A DNA stretch of 11,631 bases from Clostridia bacterium. Lineage in GTDB: Bacteria; Bacillota; Clostridia; Oscillospirales; Acutalibacteraceae. Under the pieces are notes generated by a model, which was not told the origin of the DNA, did no database searches, and saw only the letters and a list, made by a program, of their open reading frames with translations. This document shows positions 1 through 6,688 of this stretch, piece by piece. The position numbers and the translations under genes are program-made. The stretch lies in assembly GCA_017454565.1 (NCBI GenBank), contig JAFTCS010000011.1, forward strand, positions 1 through 11,631. Reading direction: 5' to 3'. The number at the start of each line of letters is the position of its first letter. Positions within the stretch are counted from its first letter, which is position 1.

Positions 1-1300
1 CGCCTCTGTGTGCTGTTGCAAGTGAAGCAGGAATGAATACCTTTACGCCGTTGGTAACAGCGATAACGCCGCCCTTTACGATCTCGGTAACAACGCCTGT
101 AACGACTGTCTTCTCTTCCTCAGCCTTTACGATCTCGTCCCAACCCTTCTGTGCATCCAGAAGTCTCTTGGAAAGGAGGATGGTACCCTCCTGATCGTTT
201 GTTTTCATAATGATAAGGTTAAGCTCATCGCCTACCTGTACAAGATCCTCAGGCTTAGCTGTGGGATCGTTTGAAAGCTCTGCAAGCGGAACAATACCGG
301 TCTGCTTTCTGCCGACGTCAACGCGAACCTCTGTGGGAGTGATACCTACAACTACACCGGTTACTCTGCCATCTGTATTATAATTCTTGAAAGACTCCTC
401 CAGGAGAGCTTCAAAATTCGGCTCAGCTTCACTTTCTTGAGTATTTTTGATTTCTTCTGTCATGGTAACAAGTACCTCCTTTATTATGCTTGCCGGGGTG
501 GACGCACCGGCAGTAATACCAATCCGATCCGCATGAATGACAGCGTCGCGCGGCAGCTCCTCAGCGGTCTCGATAAGATACGTTTCCTCACACTTTTCCT
601 TACATATAGAAAATAACTTATTCGTATTGGAGCTGTGTCTGCCGCCTATCACAAGCATCATGTCCGACTCTGATGCAAGGATCTGCGCCTCCGACTGTCT
701 ATCAGATGTGGCATTACATATTGTATCAAATATTTTAGCATTTGTACATACTTTTTGCAATATTTTTCGAGAATTTTTCCACTCATTTTTATTAAATGTT
801 GTCTGGACCACCACACAAAGCTCATCTGTCCGTAATTCGGGACATTTTTCTATAATTTGCGTCAGTTCATCACCGCTCATAAAGGTAAAACAACGTGAAA
901 AACAATGACCGATTATACCCTGCACCTCAGGATGATCCCTGTCGCCGGCGATAAGGACGGTTTCTCCGTTCTTAGAATGCTCCGACACTATGTTGTGTAT
1001 TTTCAGAACAAAAGGGCAGGTAGCATCCTGATACACGGTTCCAAGCTCTTTCAGCCTGTCGGTAACTGAGGCCGCCACGCCGTGAGAACGTATGACCAGT
1101 ATCTCACCCGGTTTGACCTCTTCCGGGTCATTGACAATGCGCACCCCTCTGTTTTCCAGTTCTTTCACTTTCTGTGGATTATGGATGATAGCGCCAAGTG
1201 TGCACACACGTCTGCCCTCATCCGTCAATTTTTCGACTATTGAAACAGCGCGGCTGACTCCAAAGCAGAAGCCGGCTGTTTTTGCGACCTTTATGCTCAC
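1..1300 (-). CDS. ispH: IspH-ribosomal protein S1 fusion (HMBPP reductase / 30S protein S1), C-terminus cut by window edge
   Basis: The N-terminal 279 residues are 4-hydroxy-3-methylbut-2-enyl diphosphate reductase, the last step of the MEP isoprenoid pathway, which makes IPP and DMAPP with a [4Fe-4S] cluster. The three cluster cysteines are visible: C12 (AGFCFGV), C95 (DATCP) and C194 (ICNATSDRQ). H40 (IIHNP), H73 (RSHGV), E124 (HPEVQG) and the GGRHSSNTNKL loop near residues 218-228 are also present. The frame then continues without a stop into an acidic linker (MTEEIKNTQESEAEPNFEAL, from position 463) and S1/OB-fold repeats of ribosomal protein S1 (GRKQTGIVPLAELSND). The distance from GTG at 1300 to the internal ATG at 463 is exactly 279 codons, so the fusion is in frame. 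The GTG start has GGAGG at 1309-1313, 8 nt upstream, and lies 3 nt after the acyltransferase stop. Such fusions are known in Clostridia. The remaining S1 domains lie beyond position 1. Confidence 0.95.
   Translation of the reverse strand, partial: MSIKVAKTAGFCFGVSRAVSIVEKLTDEGRRVCTLGAIIHNPQKVKELENRGVRIVNDPEEVKPGEILVIRSHGVAASVTDRLKELGTVYQDATCPFVLKIHNIVSEHSKNGETVLIAGDRDHPEVQGIIGHCFSRCFTFMSGDELTQIIEKCPELRTDELCVVVQTTFNKNEWKNSRKILQKVCTNAKIFDTICNATSDRQSEAQILASESDMMLVIGGRHSSNTNKLFSICKEKCEETYLIETAEELPRDAVIHADRIGITAGASTPASIIKEVLVTMTEEIKNTQESEAEPNFEALLEESFKNYNTDGRVTGVVVGITPTEVRVDVGRKQTGIVPLAELSNDPTAKPEDLVQVGDELNLIIMKTNDQEGTILLSKRLLDAQKGWDEIVKAEEEKTVVTGVVTEIVKGGVIAVTNGVKVFIPASLATAHRG
464..490 (-). promoter_or_regulatory. 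Internal ribosome binding site ahead of the S1 part of the fusion
   Basis: Read on the minus strand, AAAGGAGG lies 11 nt before the in-frame ATG at 461-463, which opens MTEEIKNTQ, the natural N-terminus of a free S1 protein. A near-perfect anti-16S match is not needed inside a fused gene. It may therefore let ribosomes start S1 separately from IspH. The sequence match is seen; the use of this start is inference. Confidence 0.55.
732..760 (-). promoter_or_regulatory. Possible internal promoter within the IspH coding region
   Basis: On the minus strand TTGCAA (755-760) is followed after 17 nt by TAAAAT (732-737), a fair sigma-A-like pair. It sits in the only markedly AT-rich patch of this gene (about 718-800), roughly 260 nt before the internal S1 start. 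AT-rich codons can give such matches by chance, so this is a weak call. Confidence 0.3.
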
Positions 1301-1303
1301 CGT

Positions 1304-1879
1304 TTATTCCTCCGACATTTTGTTTATCTGCGCCTTGAAACGCCTGTTAAGCTCCCTCGCACCCTTCAGCGAATCATCAGTTGGAAAAACGGCCTCGCCT
1401 ATGGTGACGGATATTTTTGAAAAGGGTCTGATTTTTCCCTCCGCCTTTATCAGCACCGGCAACAAAGGAACACAGTTTTTAGCGGCTAAAAGCGCTGCTC
1501 CGGCCTTTGGCTCGAAAGGCTGACCGTCTCTGCGTATACCGCCCTGCGGAAATACGCCCACTATTTTCCCCTTATGCAGCAGTTCTGAAGCCTTGTCAAC
1601 GGCTCCCTTGTCGGCGCTGCTGCGCACTACCGGGAACACGCCGCAAAGTCTGAGAAAGGTTCCCGCAAAAGCGCCGTGATTTGTAAATAGTTCCGACTTT
1701 GCCATGAACCATATTTTTCTGCGGAAGCCCATGCCAAGGCATATCGGGTCAAAATAGCTGATATGATTTGACGCAAGAACAAACGCACCCTTAGGCACGT
1801 TTGCTTTTCCGTTGTATTTTATTCTGTAGAAAGGTCTGACCAACACAAATGAAAGCAATCTAAGAAAATGATATATCAA
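1304..1879 (-). CDS. PlsC-like lysophospholipid acyltransferase, paralogue with altered motif III
   Basis: This 191-residue membrane-associated protein is of the 1-acylglycerol-3-phosphate acyltransferase (LPLAT/PlsC) family, whose members transfer an acyl chain to lysophosphatidic acid. The catalytic HX4D motif is intact (NHISYFDP, H39 and D44), and the motif II region reads GVFPVVRS (about 80-87). The usual EGTR of motif III is replaced by PQGG (residues 111-114, in FPQGGIRRDG), so the acidic and threonine positions are lost. A hydrophobic N-terminus (about 5-18) fits membrane anchoring. The start is TTG at 1879, embedded in TTGA, which overlaps the stop of the preceding acyltransferase and implies translational coupling. 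It is one of a tandem pair and may have a different acyl acceptor from its neighbour. The family is certain; the substrate is not. Confidence 0.88.
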   Translation of the reverse strand: MIYHFLRLLSFVLVRPFYRIKYNGKANVPKGAFVLASNHISYFDPICLGMGFRRKIWFMAKSELFTNHGAFAGTFLRLCGVFPVVRSSADKGAVDKASELLHKGKIVGVFPQGGIRRDGQPFEPKAGAALLAAKNCVPLLPVLIKAEGKIRPFSKISVTIGEAVFPTDDSLKGARELNRRFKAQINKMSEE

Positions 1880-2493
1880 TTTCTGACTTTCTCCCTCAGA
1901 GCTATGATCTCATCCATTATCATGCGGCTGGCATTGCGGAACTCAGTGGGGGTACCCTCTGAAAGGCCAAGCTCTTCAATAGAAATGGGTTTTCCCCATG
2001 ATACCGTCACCTTCTGGAACTTCTTTATCTGCTGTCCCTCCGGCGTGATGCACACGGGTATTACCGGCGTTTTTGTCTGGAATGCCACCATGGCTGCTCC
2101 CGACTTAGGGCGCAGGAACTCGCCGGTCTTGGAGCGTGTGCCCTCTATAAAGATACCCAGCAGTCTGCCGTCCTTGACTATCTCTTCCGCTTTGTCTATG
2201 GCCTGTGTGTCGCCCGTACCTCTCTCTACCGGGAAAGCACCCAGTTCTGTTATCATGGCCGAGGCTATCCTGTTCTTTTTAAAAAGCTCAGCCTTTGCCA
2301 TATAATAGATCTGCCTCTTCTGAGTCATGGAGACAAGTATGGGGTCATAGTTTGAAAGATGATTGCTGCAGACTATGTACGCGCCATTCTTTGGAAGGTT
2401 CTTCTTGCCCACCACTTTATAGCGGAAAAGGGCTTTATAGATAGGTATTGTCAGGAATCTGCCGATGATAAAAACGAGACTTCTTCTCTTCAT
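1876..2493 (-). CDS. plsC: 1-acyl-sn-glycerol-3-phosphate acyltransferase (PlsC)
   Basis: This 205-residue protein carries all canonical LPLAT motifs: NHLSNYDP (catalytic H45 and D50), GAFPVERG (about 85-92) and IEGTRSKTG (E117-G-T-R120). The expected role is acylation of lysophosphatidic acid to phosphatidic acid at the inner face of the membrane, the second acylation of phospholipid synthesis. A hydrophobic N-terminal stretch (about 6-23) is consistent with membrane association. The ATG start at 2493 overlaps the cmk stop by four bases (ATGA), with AAGGAG 11 nt upstream. Its stop overlaps the TTG start of the second acyltransferase. Length is normal for a bacterial PlsC. The cmk-plsC-ispH/rpsA order is commonly seen in Clostridia. 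Confidence 0.93.
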   Translation of the reverse strand: MKRRSLVFIIGRFLTIPIYKALFRYKVVGKKNLPKNGAYIVCSNHLSNYDPILVSMTQKRQIYYMAKAELFKKNRIASAMITELGAFPVERGTGDTQAIDKAEEIVKDGRLLGIFIEGTRSKTGEFLRPKSGAAMVAFQTKTPVIPVCITPEGQQIKKFQKVTVSWGKPISIEELGLSEGTPTEFRNASRMIMDEIIALREKVRN

Positions 2494-3158
2494 AGTGCTG
2501 CTCTCTCCTTTATGATAGCTGTGATCTTCTCAACCACTTCGTCAAGAGTCAGCTCTGTTGTATCGACCGTTACTGAATTTTCGGCGGCTTTGAGAGGAGC
2601 AGTCTCGCGATGGGTATCGTTGTAGTCGCGCTGTACTATATCGAACAGTATTTTGTCAAAGTCGGCTTCCATGCCTTTTTCCTGAAGCTGAAGCACTCTG
2701 CGTCTTGCCCTGATTTCGGGTGAAGCTGTAAGAAAGATCTTTACCTGAGCATTCGGAAGCACTACTGTGCCTATATCTCTGCCGTCCATTATAACATTGT
2801 CAGTCTTTGAGAAGCTGCGCTGAAGCTCCAGCAGAAACGCCCTGACTTCCGGCAGAGCGGACACCCTTGACGCAGCCATTGAAACATTTTCGCTGCGGAT
2901 AGCCTCGGATACGTCCTTGTCGTTCAGCAGGATATGCTGCTCCCCGTTAAAGAAGATGATACGGATATCTGTCTTCGGCAAAAGCGCCTTTACCGCTTCG
3001 GGCTCACCGATACTGACACCCTCATTGATACAGGCAAGGGCAACTGCTCTGTAAAGAGCACCCGTGTCAACATAGATAAAGCCAAGACTCTCGGAAACCT
3101 TTTTTGCAATAGTGCTTTTTCCTGCTCCTGCAGGACCGTCGATCGCTACCGATATCAT
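2490..3158 (-). CDS. cmk: Cytidylate kinase
   Basis: This is cytidine monophosphate kinase, which phosphorylates CMP and dCMP with ATP in pyrimidine nucleotide recycling in the cytosol. The 222-residue protein begins with a P-loop, DGPAGAGKST (residues 7-16), followed by the family hallmark VDTGALYRAVA. Also present are the CMP-binding MDGRDIGTVVLP segment, the ARRR stretch of the lid region, and the TAPLKAAENSVTVDTT segment near the C-terminus. Length matches the bacterial long-form family. The ATG at 3158 is supported by GGAGG seven nt upstream. It is the first gene of the operon and is followed by overlapping plsC. A promoter with a consensus TATAAT lies just upstream. Confidence 0.96.
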   Translation of the reverse strand: MISVAIDGPAGAGKSTIAKKVSESLGFIYVDTGALYRAVALACINEGVSIGEPEAVKALLPKTDIRIIFFNGEQHILLNDKDVSEAIRSENVSMAASRVSALPEVRAFLLELQRSFSKTDNVIMDGRDIGTVVLPNAQVKIFLTASPEIRARRRVLQLQEKGMEADFDKILFDIVQRDYNDTHRETAPLKAAENSVTVDTTELTLDEVVEKITAIIKERAAL

Positions 3159-3180
3159 AATTCTTCCTCCATTTGAACAG

Positions 3181-3219
3181 ATTATACCATTATTATACCA
3201 TATTATTTTTAAATTACAA
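3181..3219 (-). promoter_or_regulatory. Promoter of the cmk operon
   Basis: On the minus strand TTGTAA (3214-3219) and a perfect TATAAT (3192-3197) are separated by 16 nt. A second perfect TATAAT lies 5 nt further on (3181-3186), without a good -35 of its own. Transcription would start about 10-30 nt before the cmk start codon. The conserved box of the dispersed repeat (3225-3240) lies directly upstream of the -35. Confidence 0.7.
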
Positions 3220-3224
3220 CCTTT

Positions 3225-3329
3225 GTCAGGGGAACTTTTTCGCCAGCGGTGCGTAACCGCACTGGACTATTTCGCGTTCATAGTTCATTCTGAGCGGCAG
3301 CAAACAGTCGCGGTTCGTACTATATTTTT
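3225..3329 (+). repeat. Dispersed intergenic repeat, copy A (conserved boxes around a stem-loop)
   Basis: In order the element holds box 1 GTCAGGGGAACTTTTT (3225-3240), an imperfect stem-loop (3243-3264; CCAG and CGGT pair with ACCG and CTGG around GCGTA, with a 2-nt bulge), box 2 ATTTCGCGTTCATAGTTCA (3269-3287) and box 3 ending in TCGCGGTT (3308-3315) before a T-run. The same order occurs on the other strand at 7593-7688 with a perfect 19-nt match in box 2. No coding potential is seen. It fills much of the gap between divergent cmk and feoA. Its function is unknown. Confidence 0.7.
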
Positions 3330-3428
3330 GAGCGTAAAATTTGGTTGTTTGTCGCCCGATAACAGAGGATCTTTGTGCTCTCACGGCTATGGCATTTCCG
3401 CATAATATGAATTATGGGAGATGATATG
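3330..3428 (+). other. feoA leader region
   Basis: This is the rest of the cmk-feoA gap, with no ORF of note. A weak -10-like TAAAAT occurs at 3335-3340 without a convincing -35. No recognisable Fur box was found. Near the 3' end is a perfect 6-bp inverted repeat, CATAAT-ATGA-ATTATG (3401-3416), that touches the feoA ribosome binding site GGGAG (3416-3420). It could be an operator or a small RBS-masking hairpin; both are inference. Confidence 0.35.
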
Positions 3429-3707
3429 ATGACTTGCAATGAATTACAGACTCTCGATATGCTTCGTGTAGGCGAAAGCGCCAGAGTGCTTTCTCTGCCT
3501 CAGAACGCCGACCTGCAGCTCAGGCTGGGGTCGCTCGGACTGGTCAGCGGTACGCTCATTACGGCTGTAAACGTCAGTCCCGCAGGCGATCCTACGGCTT
3601 ATTTTTTCAGAGGTGCACTCATAGCTCTGCGCAGGCGTGACGCCAAAGGCATTGTCATAAAGCGTGAAACGGGGTGCGGCATTGAAAAAGACAAAACGGT
3701 CTCCTGA
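3429..3707 (+). CDS. feoA: FeoA, ferrous iron transport accessory protein
   Basis: This small SH3-like FeoA-domain protein is cytosolic and thought to assist FeoB in Fe(II) import. From ATG 3429 it is 92 residues. Typical family features are LRVGESARVLSL near the N-terminus, the LQLRLGSLGLVSGTLI segment (family pattern RLxxLGhxxGxxh) and FRGALIALRRRDAKGIVI towards the end. Three in-frame ATGs exist at 3414, 3426 and 3429. The ribosome binding sequence GGGAGATGAT at 3416-3425 overlaps the first, so 3426 or 3429 is the likely start, and 3429 gives the better spacing. The 3' end overlaps feoB by 26 nt or more, which implies coupled translation. Confidence 0.92.
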   Translation: MTCNELQTLDMLRVGESARVLSLPQNADLQLRLGSLGLVSGTLITAVNVSPAGDPTAYFFRGALIALRRRDAKGIVIKRETGCGIEKDKTVS

Positions 3708-5721
3708 CTATGAAATAACCCTTGCGGGAGCCGCCAACGTAGGAAAAAGTACGGTTTTCAACGCACTGACAGGCATGAAGCAGCACACCGGCAATTGGAG
3801 CGGCAAGACCGTTTTTACTGCCGTAGGAGAGTACCGCCACAACGGAAAAAACTTCCGGCTGACCGATACACCGGGTACATATTCCATGTACTCGCTGTCA
3901 CCGGATGAGCTTGCCGCAAGAGATCAGCTGCTTTTCGGAAGCTATGACTGCGTTATCATCACCGCAGACGCTTCCGGACTTGAACGCAGCCTGTCCACGG
4001 CACTTGAGATCACCGGCATAACCTCAAAAGCCGTACTGTGCCTTAACATGATGGACGAAGCTGAAAAACGCGGCGTTATTATAGACACCGGCGAACTTTC
4101 CATGCAGCTTGGAATACCGGTAGTGCCTGTTACAGCCCGTTCCGGCAAGGGGATGCTCAAGCTGAAAGAAACCGTACTTGGAGTAGCATCCGGAAAGATG
4201 CAGACCCGAAAGATCGGCACGGATTATCCCGCAAATGTAAAAGAAGCGGCCGGCAGGATAAGCACTCTTATGGAGGCGGATCAGAAAAACAAGAAAGTCC
4301 TCTCCCTGCTTATGCTCAATGAAGCGGTGAGGACAGAACTGACCGAAAGCGGAAAAATAAAACGAAGCGACCGTCTTGACGCTGTGCTTGAAACCGTACC
4401 CGGCAGCATGTATGAGGACGCTGCTGCCGCTCTGCGGAAAAGATGCGAAAATATATGCAAAGTCTGCGTAAAAGAAAGCCGGAATGACCGCACGACAGCC
4501 GAAAAAAGGCTCGACAGGCTTATGACCTCAAAAGCCACCGGGATACCCATGATAATACTGCTCTTTGCTCTGATATTCTATCTTACAGTATCCGGGGCAA
4601 ATTACCCTTCGGAGCTGCTCGGCAATCTATTTGAGGGACTGCGTGAGCTGCTTGAAAAACTTTTTGAATCTGTCAACGCAGGACCTATCATTACCGGTAT
4701 AATACTTGACGGCGTGTATGGCACTCTGTCAAGCGTTGTCTCGGTAATGCTGCCGCCAATGGCTATTTTTTTTCCTCTCTTTGCTCTGCTTGAGGATTCC
4801 GGGATTTTGCCGCGCATAGCCTTTGACCTTGACAGAGCATTCTGCCGGGCAGGAACTCAGGGCAAGCAGGCGTTGACAATGATGATGGGCTTCGGGTGCA
4901 ATGCCTGCGGAGTCACCGGCTGCCGAATGATCGAAAACAAGCGTGACCGGCGCATTGCCGCAGTTACAAACAATTTCTGCCCATGCAACGGACGTTTCCC
5001 GACAATAATAGCAATGATAACTCTGTTCCTTACCGGAAGCATGACACCCTTTCTGCGTTCGGCGGCTGCTTCGCTTATTCTAACGGGAGTGATAATCCTG
5101 TGTATGCTGGTGTCGCTTGCCGCAACAAAGCTGCTGTCATTATTTGTGTTCAAAGGCAGGCAAAGCAGCATGGTACTTGAGCTGCCGCCATACCGCAAAC
5201 CTCAGATAATAAAAACGATCATCCGTTCTCTCATAGATAAAACCGCCAAGATCCTCGGACGCGCCGTACTGGTGGCTGTGCCTGCCGGTGTGATGATCTG
5301 GCTGCTGACACACATTACAGTCGGCGGTCAGAGCCTTATAGTCTGGTGTGCCGGATTTCTTGACCCGTTCGGCAGGCTGATGGGGCTTGACGGTACTATG
5401 CTAACCGCATTTATTCTCGGTTTCCCGGCAAATGAGATAGTTCTGCCGATCGCCGTGATGATCTATCAGTCAGGCGGCACTTTCGGGGATATTCAAAGCC
5501 TTTCAGCTCTGTATGACGTACTGATCGCCAACGGCTGGAGCATCACCACCGCGATCTGCGCGATTATCTTTACCGTCATGCACTTTCCTTGTTCTACTAC
5601 GCTTATCACCATACGAAAGGAGACCGGCAGCGCATTCTGTACTTTTGTCGCCTTTATTCTGCCCACAGTCTGCGGAATCATCTGCTGCATGCTTGTAAAT
5701 CTGGTTTTCTTGCTGATATAG
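3682..5721 (+). CDS. feoB: FeoB, ferrous iron transporter with N-terminal G domain
   Basis: This inner-membrane Fe(II) transporter has 679 residues from the TTG at 3682. The G domain shows G1 GAANVGKS (16-23), G2 NWSGKTV (38-44), G3 DTPG (62-65), G4 NMMD (122-125) and a G5-like VTARSGKGM. A helical insert leads to the membrane part from about residue 290. Two Gate regions carry FGCNACGVTGCRMIENKRDR (from 404), PCNGRFP (434-440) and HFPCSTTLITIRKETG (from 634), with cysteines C406, C435 and C637 in the usual places. A GTG at 3664 is an alternative start. The TTG is preferred because GGGGTG precedes it and it gives a typical short N-terminus just before the P-loop. No FeoC follows. The protein is shorter than the roughly 770-residue E. 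coli form. Other divalent metals cannot be excluded as substrate. Confidence 0.94.
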   Translation: MKKTKRSPDYEITLAGAANVGKSTVFNALTGMKQHTGNWSGKTVFTAVGEYRHNGKNFRLTDTPGTYSMYSLSPDELAARDQLLFGSYDCVIITADASGLERSLSTALEITGITSKAVLCLNMMDEAEKRGVIIDTGELSMQLGIPVVPVTARSGKGMLKLKETVLGVASGKMQTRKIGTDYPANVKEAAGRISTLMEADQKNKKVLSLLMLNEAVRTELTESGKIKRSDRLDAVLETVPGSMYEDAAAALRKRCENICKVCVKESRNDRTTAEKRLDRLMTSKATGIPMIILLFALIFYLTVSGANYPSELLGNLFEGLRELLEKLFESVNAGPIITGIILDGVYGTLSSVVSVMLPPMAIFFPLFALLEDSGILPRIAFDLDRAFCRAGTQGKQALTMMMGFGCNACGVTGCRMIENKRDRRIAAVTNNFCPCNGRFPTIIAMITLFLTGSMTPFLRSAAASLILTGVIILCMLVSLAATKLLSLFVFKGRQSSMVLELPPYRKPQIIKTIIRSLIDKTAKILGRAVLVAVPAGVMIWLLTHITVGGQSLIVWCAGFLDPFGRLMGLDGTMLTAFILGFPANEIVLPIAVMIYQSGGTFGDIQSLSALYDVLIANGWSITTAICAIIFTVMHFPCSTTLITIRKETGSAFCTFVAFILPTVCGIICCMLVNLVFLLI

Positions 5722-5725
5722 TATA

Positions 5726-5757
5726 AAAATTCCCGGCCGTTTTCAGCCGGGAATTTT
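5726..5757. terminator. Bidirectional intrinsic terminator between feoB and rnz
   Basis: A perfect 12-bp stem, AAAATTCCCGGC (5726-5737) with GCCGGGAATTTT (5746-5757), encloses an 8-nt loop. The A-run on one side and T-run on the other supply a U-tract in both directions. It lies 4 nt after the feoB stop and 21 nt from the rnz stop, so it can serve both convergent transcripts. Confidence 0.92.
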
Positions 5758-5778
5758 CGTTTGTATTTGCGCTGCTTT

Positions 5779-6684
5779 TCAGGACTCGTCAAAAAGCAGG
5801 TCTATCGTTTTGCCGTCAAAGCCGCATTCCGCATCCGGGAAGATATCAGTAGCCGCAGAAAGTCCTTCCTCAGGCTCGGAGAGGGACGGACTGTAATGCG
5901 TCAGCCACAGCCTGCGGACTCCGGCTTTCTTTGCAATGGCAGCGGCCTCCGAAAAGATCATGTGTTTTGTTTCCACCGCACGAGGAAGCTTTTCCGGGTC
6001 GGAGAACATGCCCTCACAGATAAAAAGATCCGCTCCCTGAGCATTCTCTGCAATAGAATCCGTTGGGCGGGTATCGGTGGTGTACGTCACACGCAGTCCC
6101 TTTCTCGGCGGCCCCATGACCATATCCGGTGTGTAAAGCCTGCCCTCAAACTCGGCTGCACCCTTCTTCTGCAGGGTGCTCCATATCTTCATAGGCACGT
6201 TGTTTTGCTTTGCCCGTTCAGGGTCAAACTTTCCCGCTCTGTCCATGTCAAAGCGGTAACCGAGACACGGCACACCATGCCTTACCGGGAAAGGCGTTAT
6301 CTTCAGTTCATCGGTCCGAAAAGCAAACCCATTGTACTCCACACAGCGCAGCTCATAGGTCAGATTCGGTGCGATAGTGCAGAGTGCCCTTACAACACGC
6401 GCAAGGCCGGCAGGACCAATAACTGTTACGGGTTCCGTCCTGCCCTCGCTGCAAAGAGTGAGCAGAAATCCCGGCAGACCGGAAATATGGTCTGCGTGGA
6501 AGTGAGTGATGCATATAACATCCACGGGCTTGAAGCGCAGACCGGCACACTTCATGGCTATCTGAGTGCCTTCTCCGCAGTCAACAAGTACGGAATGTCC
6601 GTTGGTATTCAGCAGGCACGAGGACAGCCAGCGGTTTTTAAGCGGCATCATTCCCGACGTGCCTGTAAGTGTCACGTTAAGCAT
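5779..6684 (-). CDS. rnz: Ribonuclease Z (tRNA 3' endonuclease)
   Basis: This metallo-beta-lactamase-fold endonuclease removes 3' trailers from tRNA precursors. From ATG 6684 the protein has 301 residues, normal for the short form. The zinc motif HFHADH lies at residues 61-66 (H61, H63, D65, H66), preceded by DCGEGTQIAMKCAGL, the family signature around 35-49. Further ligand regions appear in PVRHGVPCLGYR, YTTDTRPTD, FICEGMF and LTHYSPSL. An upstream in-frame ATG at 6723 is less likely: AAGGAG stands 9 nt before 6684, and MLNVTLTGTSGMMPLKNRWL is the usual N-terminus. The gene begins 4 nt after the stop of the Toprim gene, so the two are co-transcribed. It ends at the shared terminator. Confidence 0.95.
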   Translation of the reverse strand: MLNVTLTGTSGMMPLKNRWLSSCLLNTNGHSVLVDCGEGTQIAMKCAGLRFKPVDVICITHFHADHISGLPGFLLTLCSEGRTEPVTVIGPAGLARVVRALCTIAPNLTYELRCVEYNGFAFRTDELKITPFPVRHGVPCLGYRFDMDRAGKFDPERAKQNNVPMKIWSTLQKKGAAEFEGRLYTPDMVMGPPRKGLRVTYTTDTRPTDSIAENAQGADLFICEGMFSDPEKLPRAVETKHMIFSEAAAIAKKAGVRRLWLTHYSPSLSEPEEGLSAATDIFPDAECGFDGKTIDLLFDES

Positions 6685-6688
6685 TTGT

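Noticed and set aside
537..908. 123-codon plus-strand frame
   Set aside because: Antisense shadow of the IspH part; the minus-strand frame carries the cluster cysteines and an intact fusion to S1.
3241..3413. Riboswitch or tRNA in the cmk-feoA gap
   Set aside because: No cloverleaf, T-loop sequence or known riboswitch core could be recognised; the structure present is explained by the dispersed repeat.
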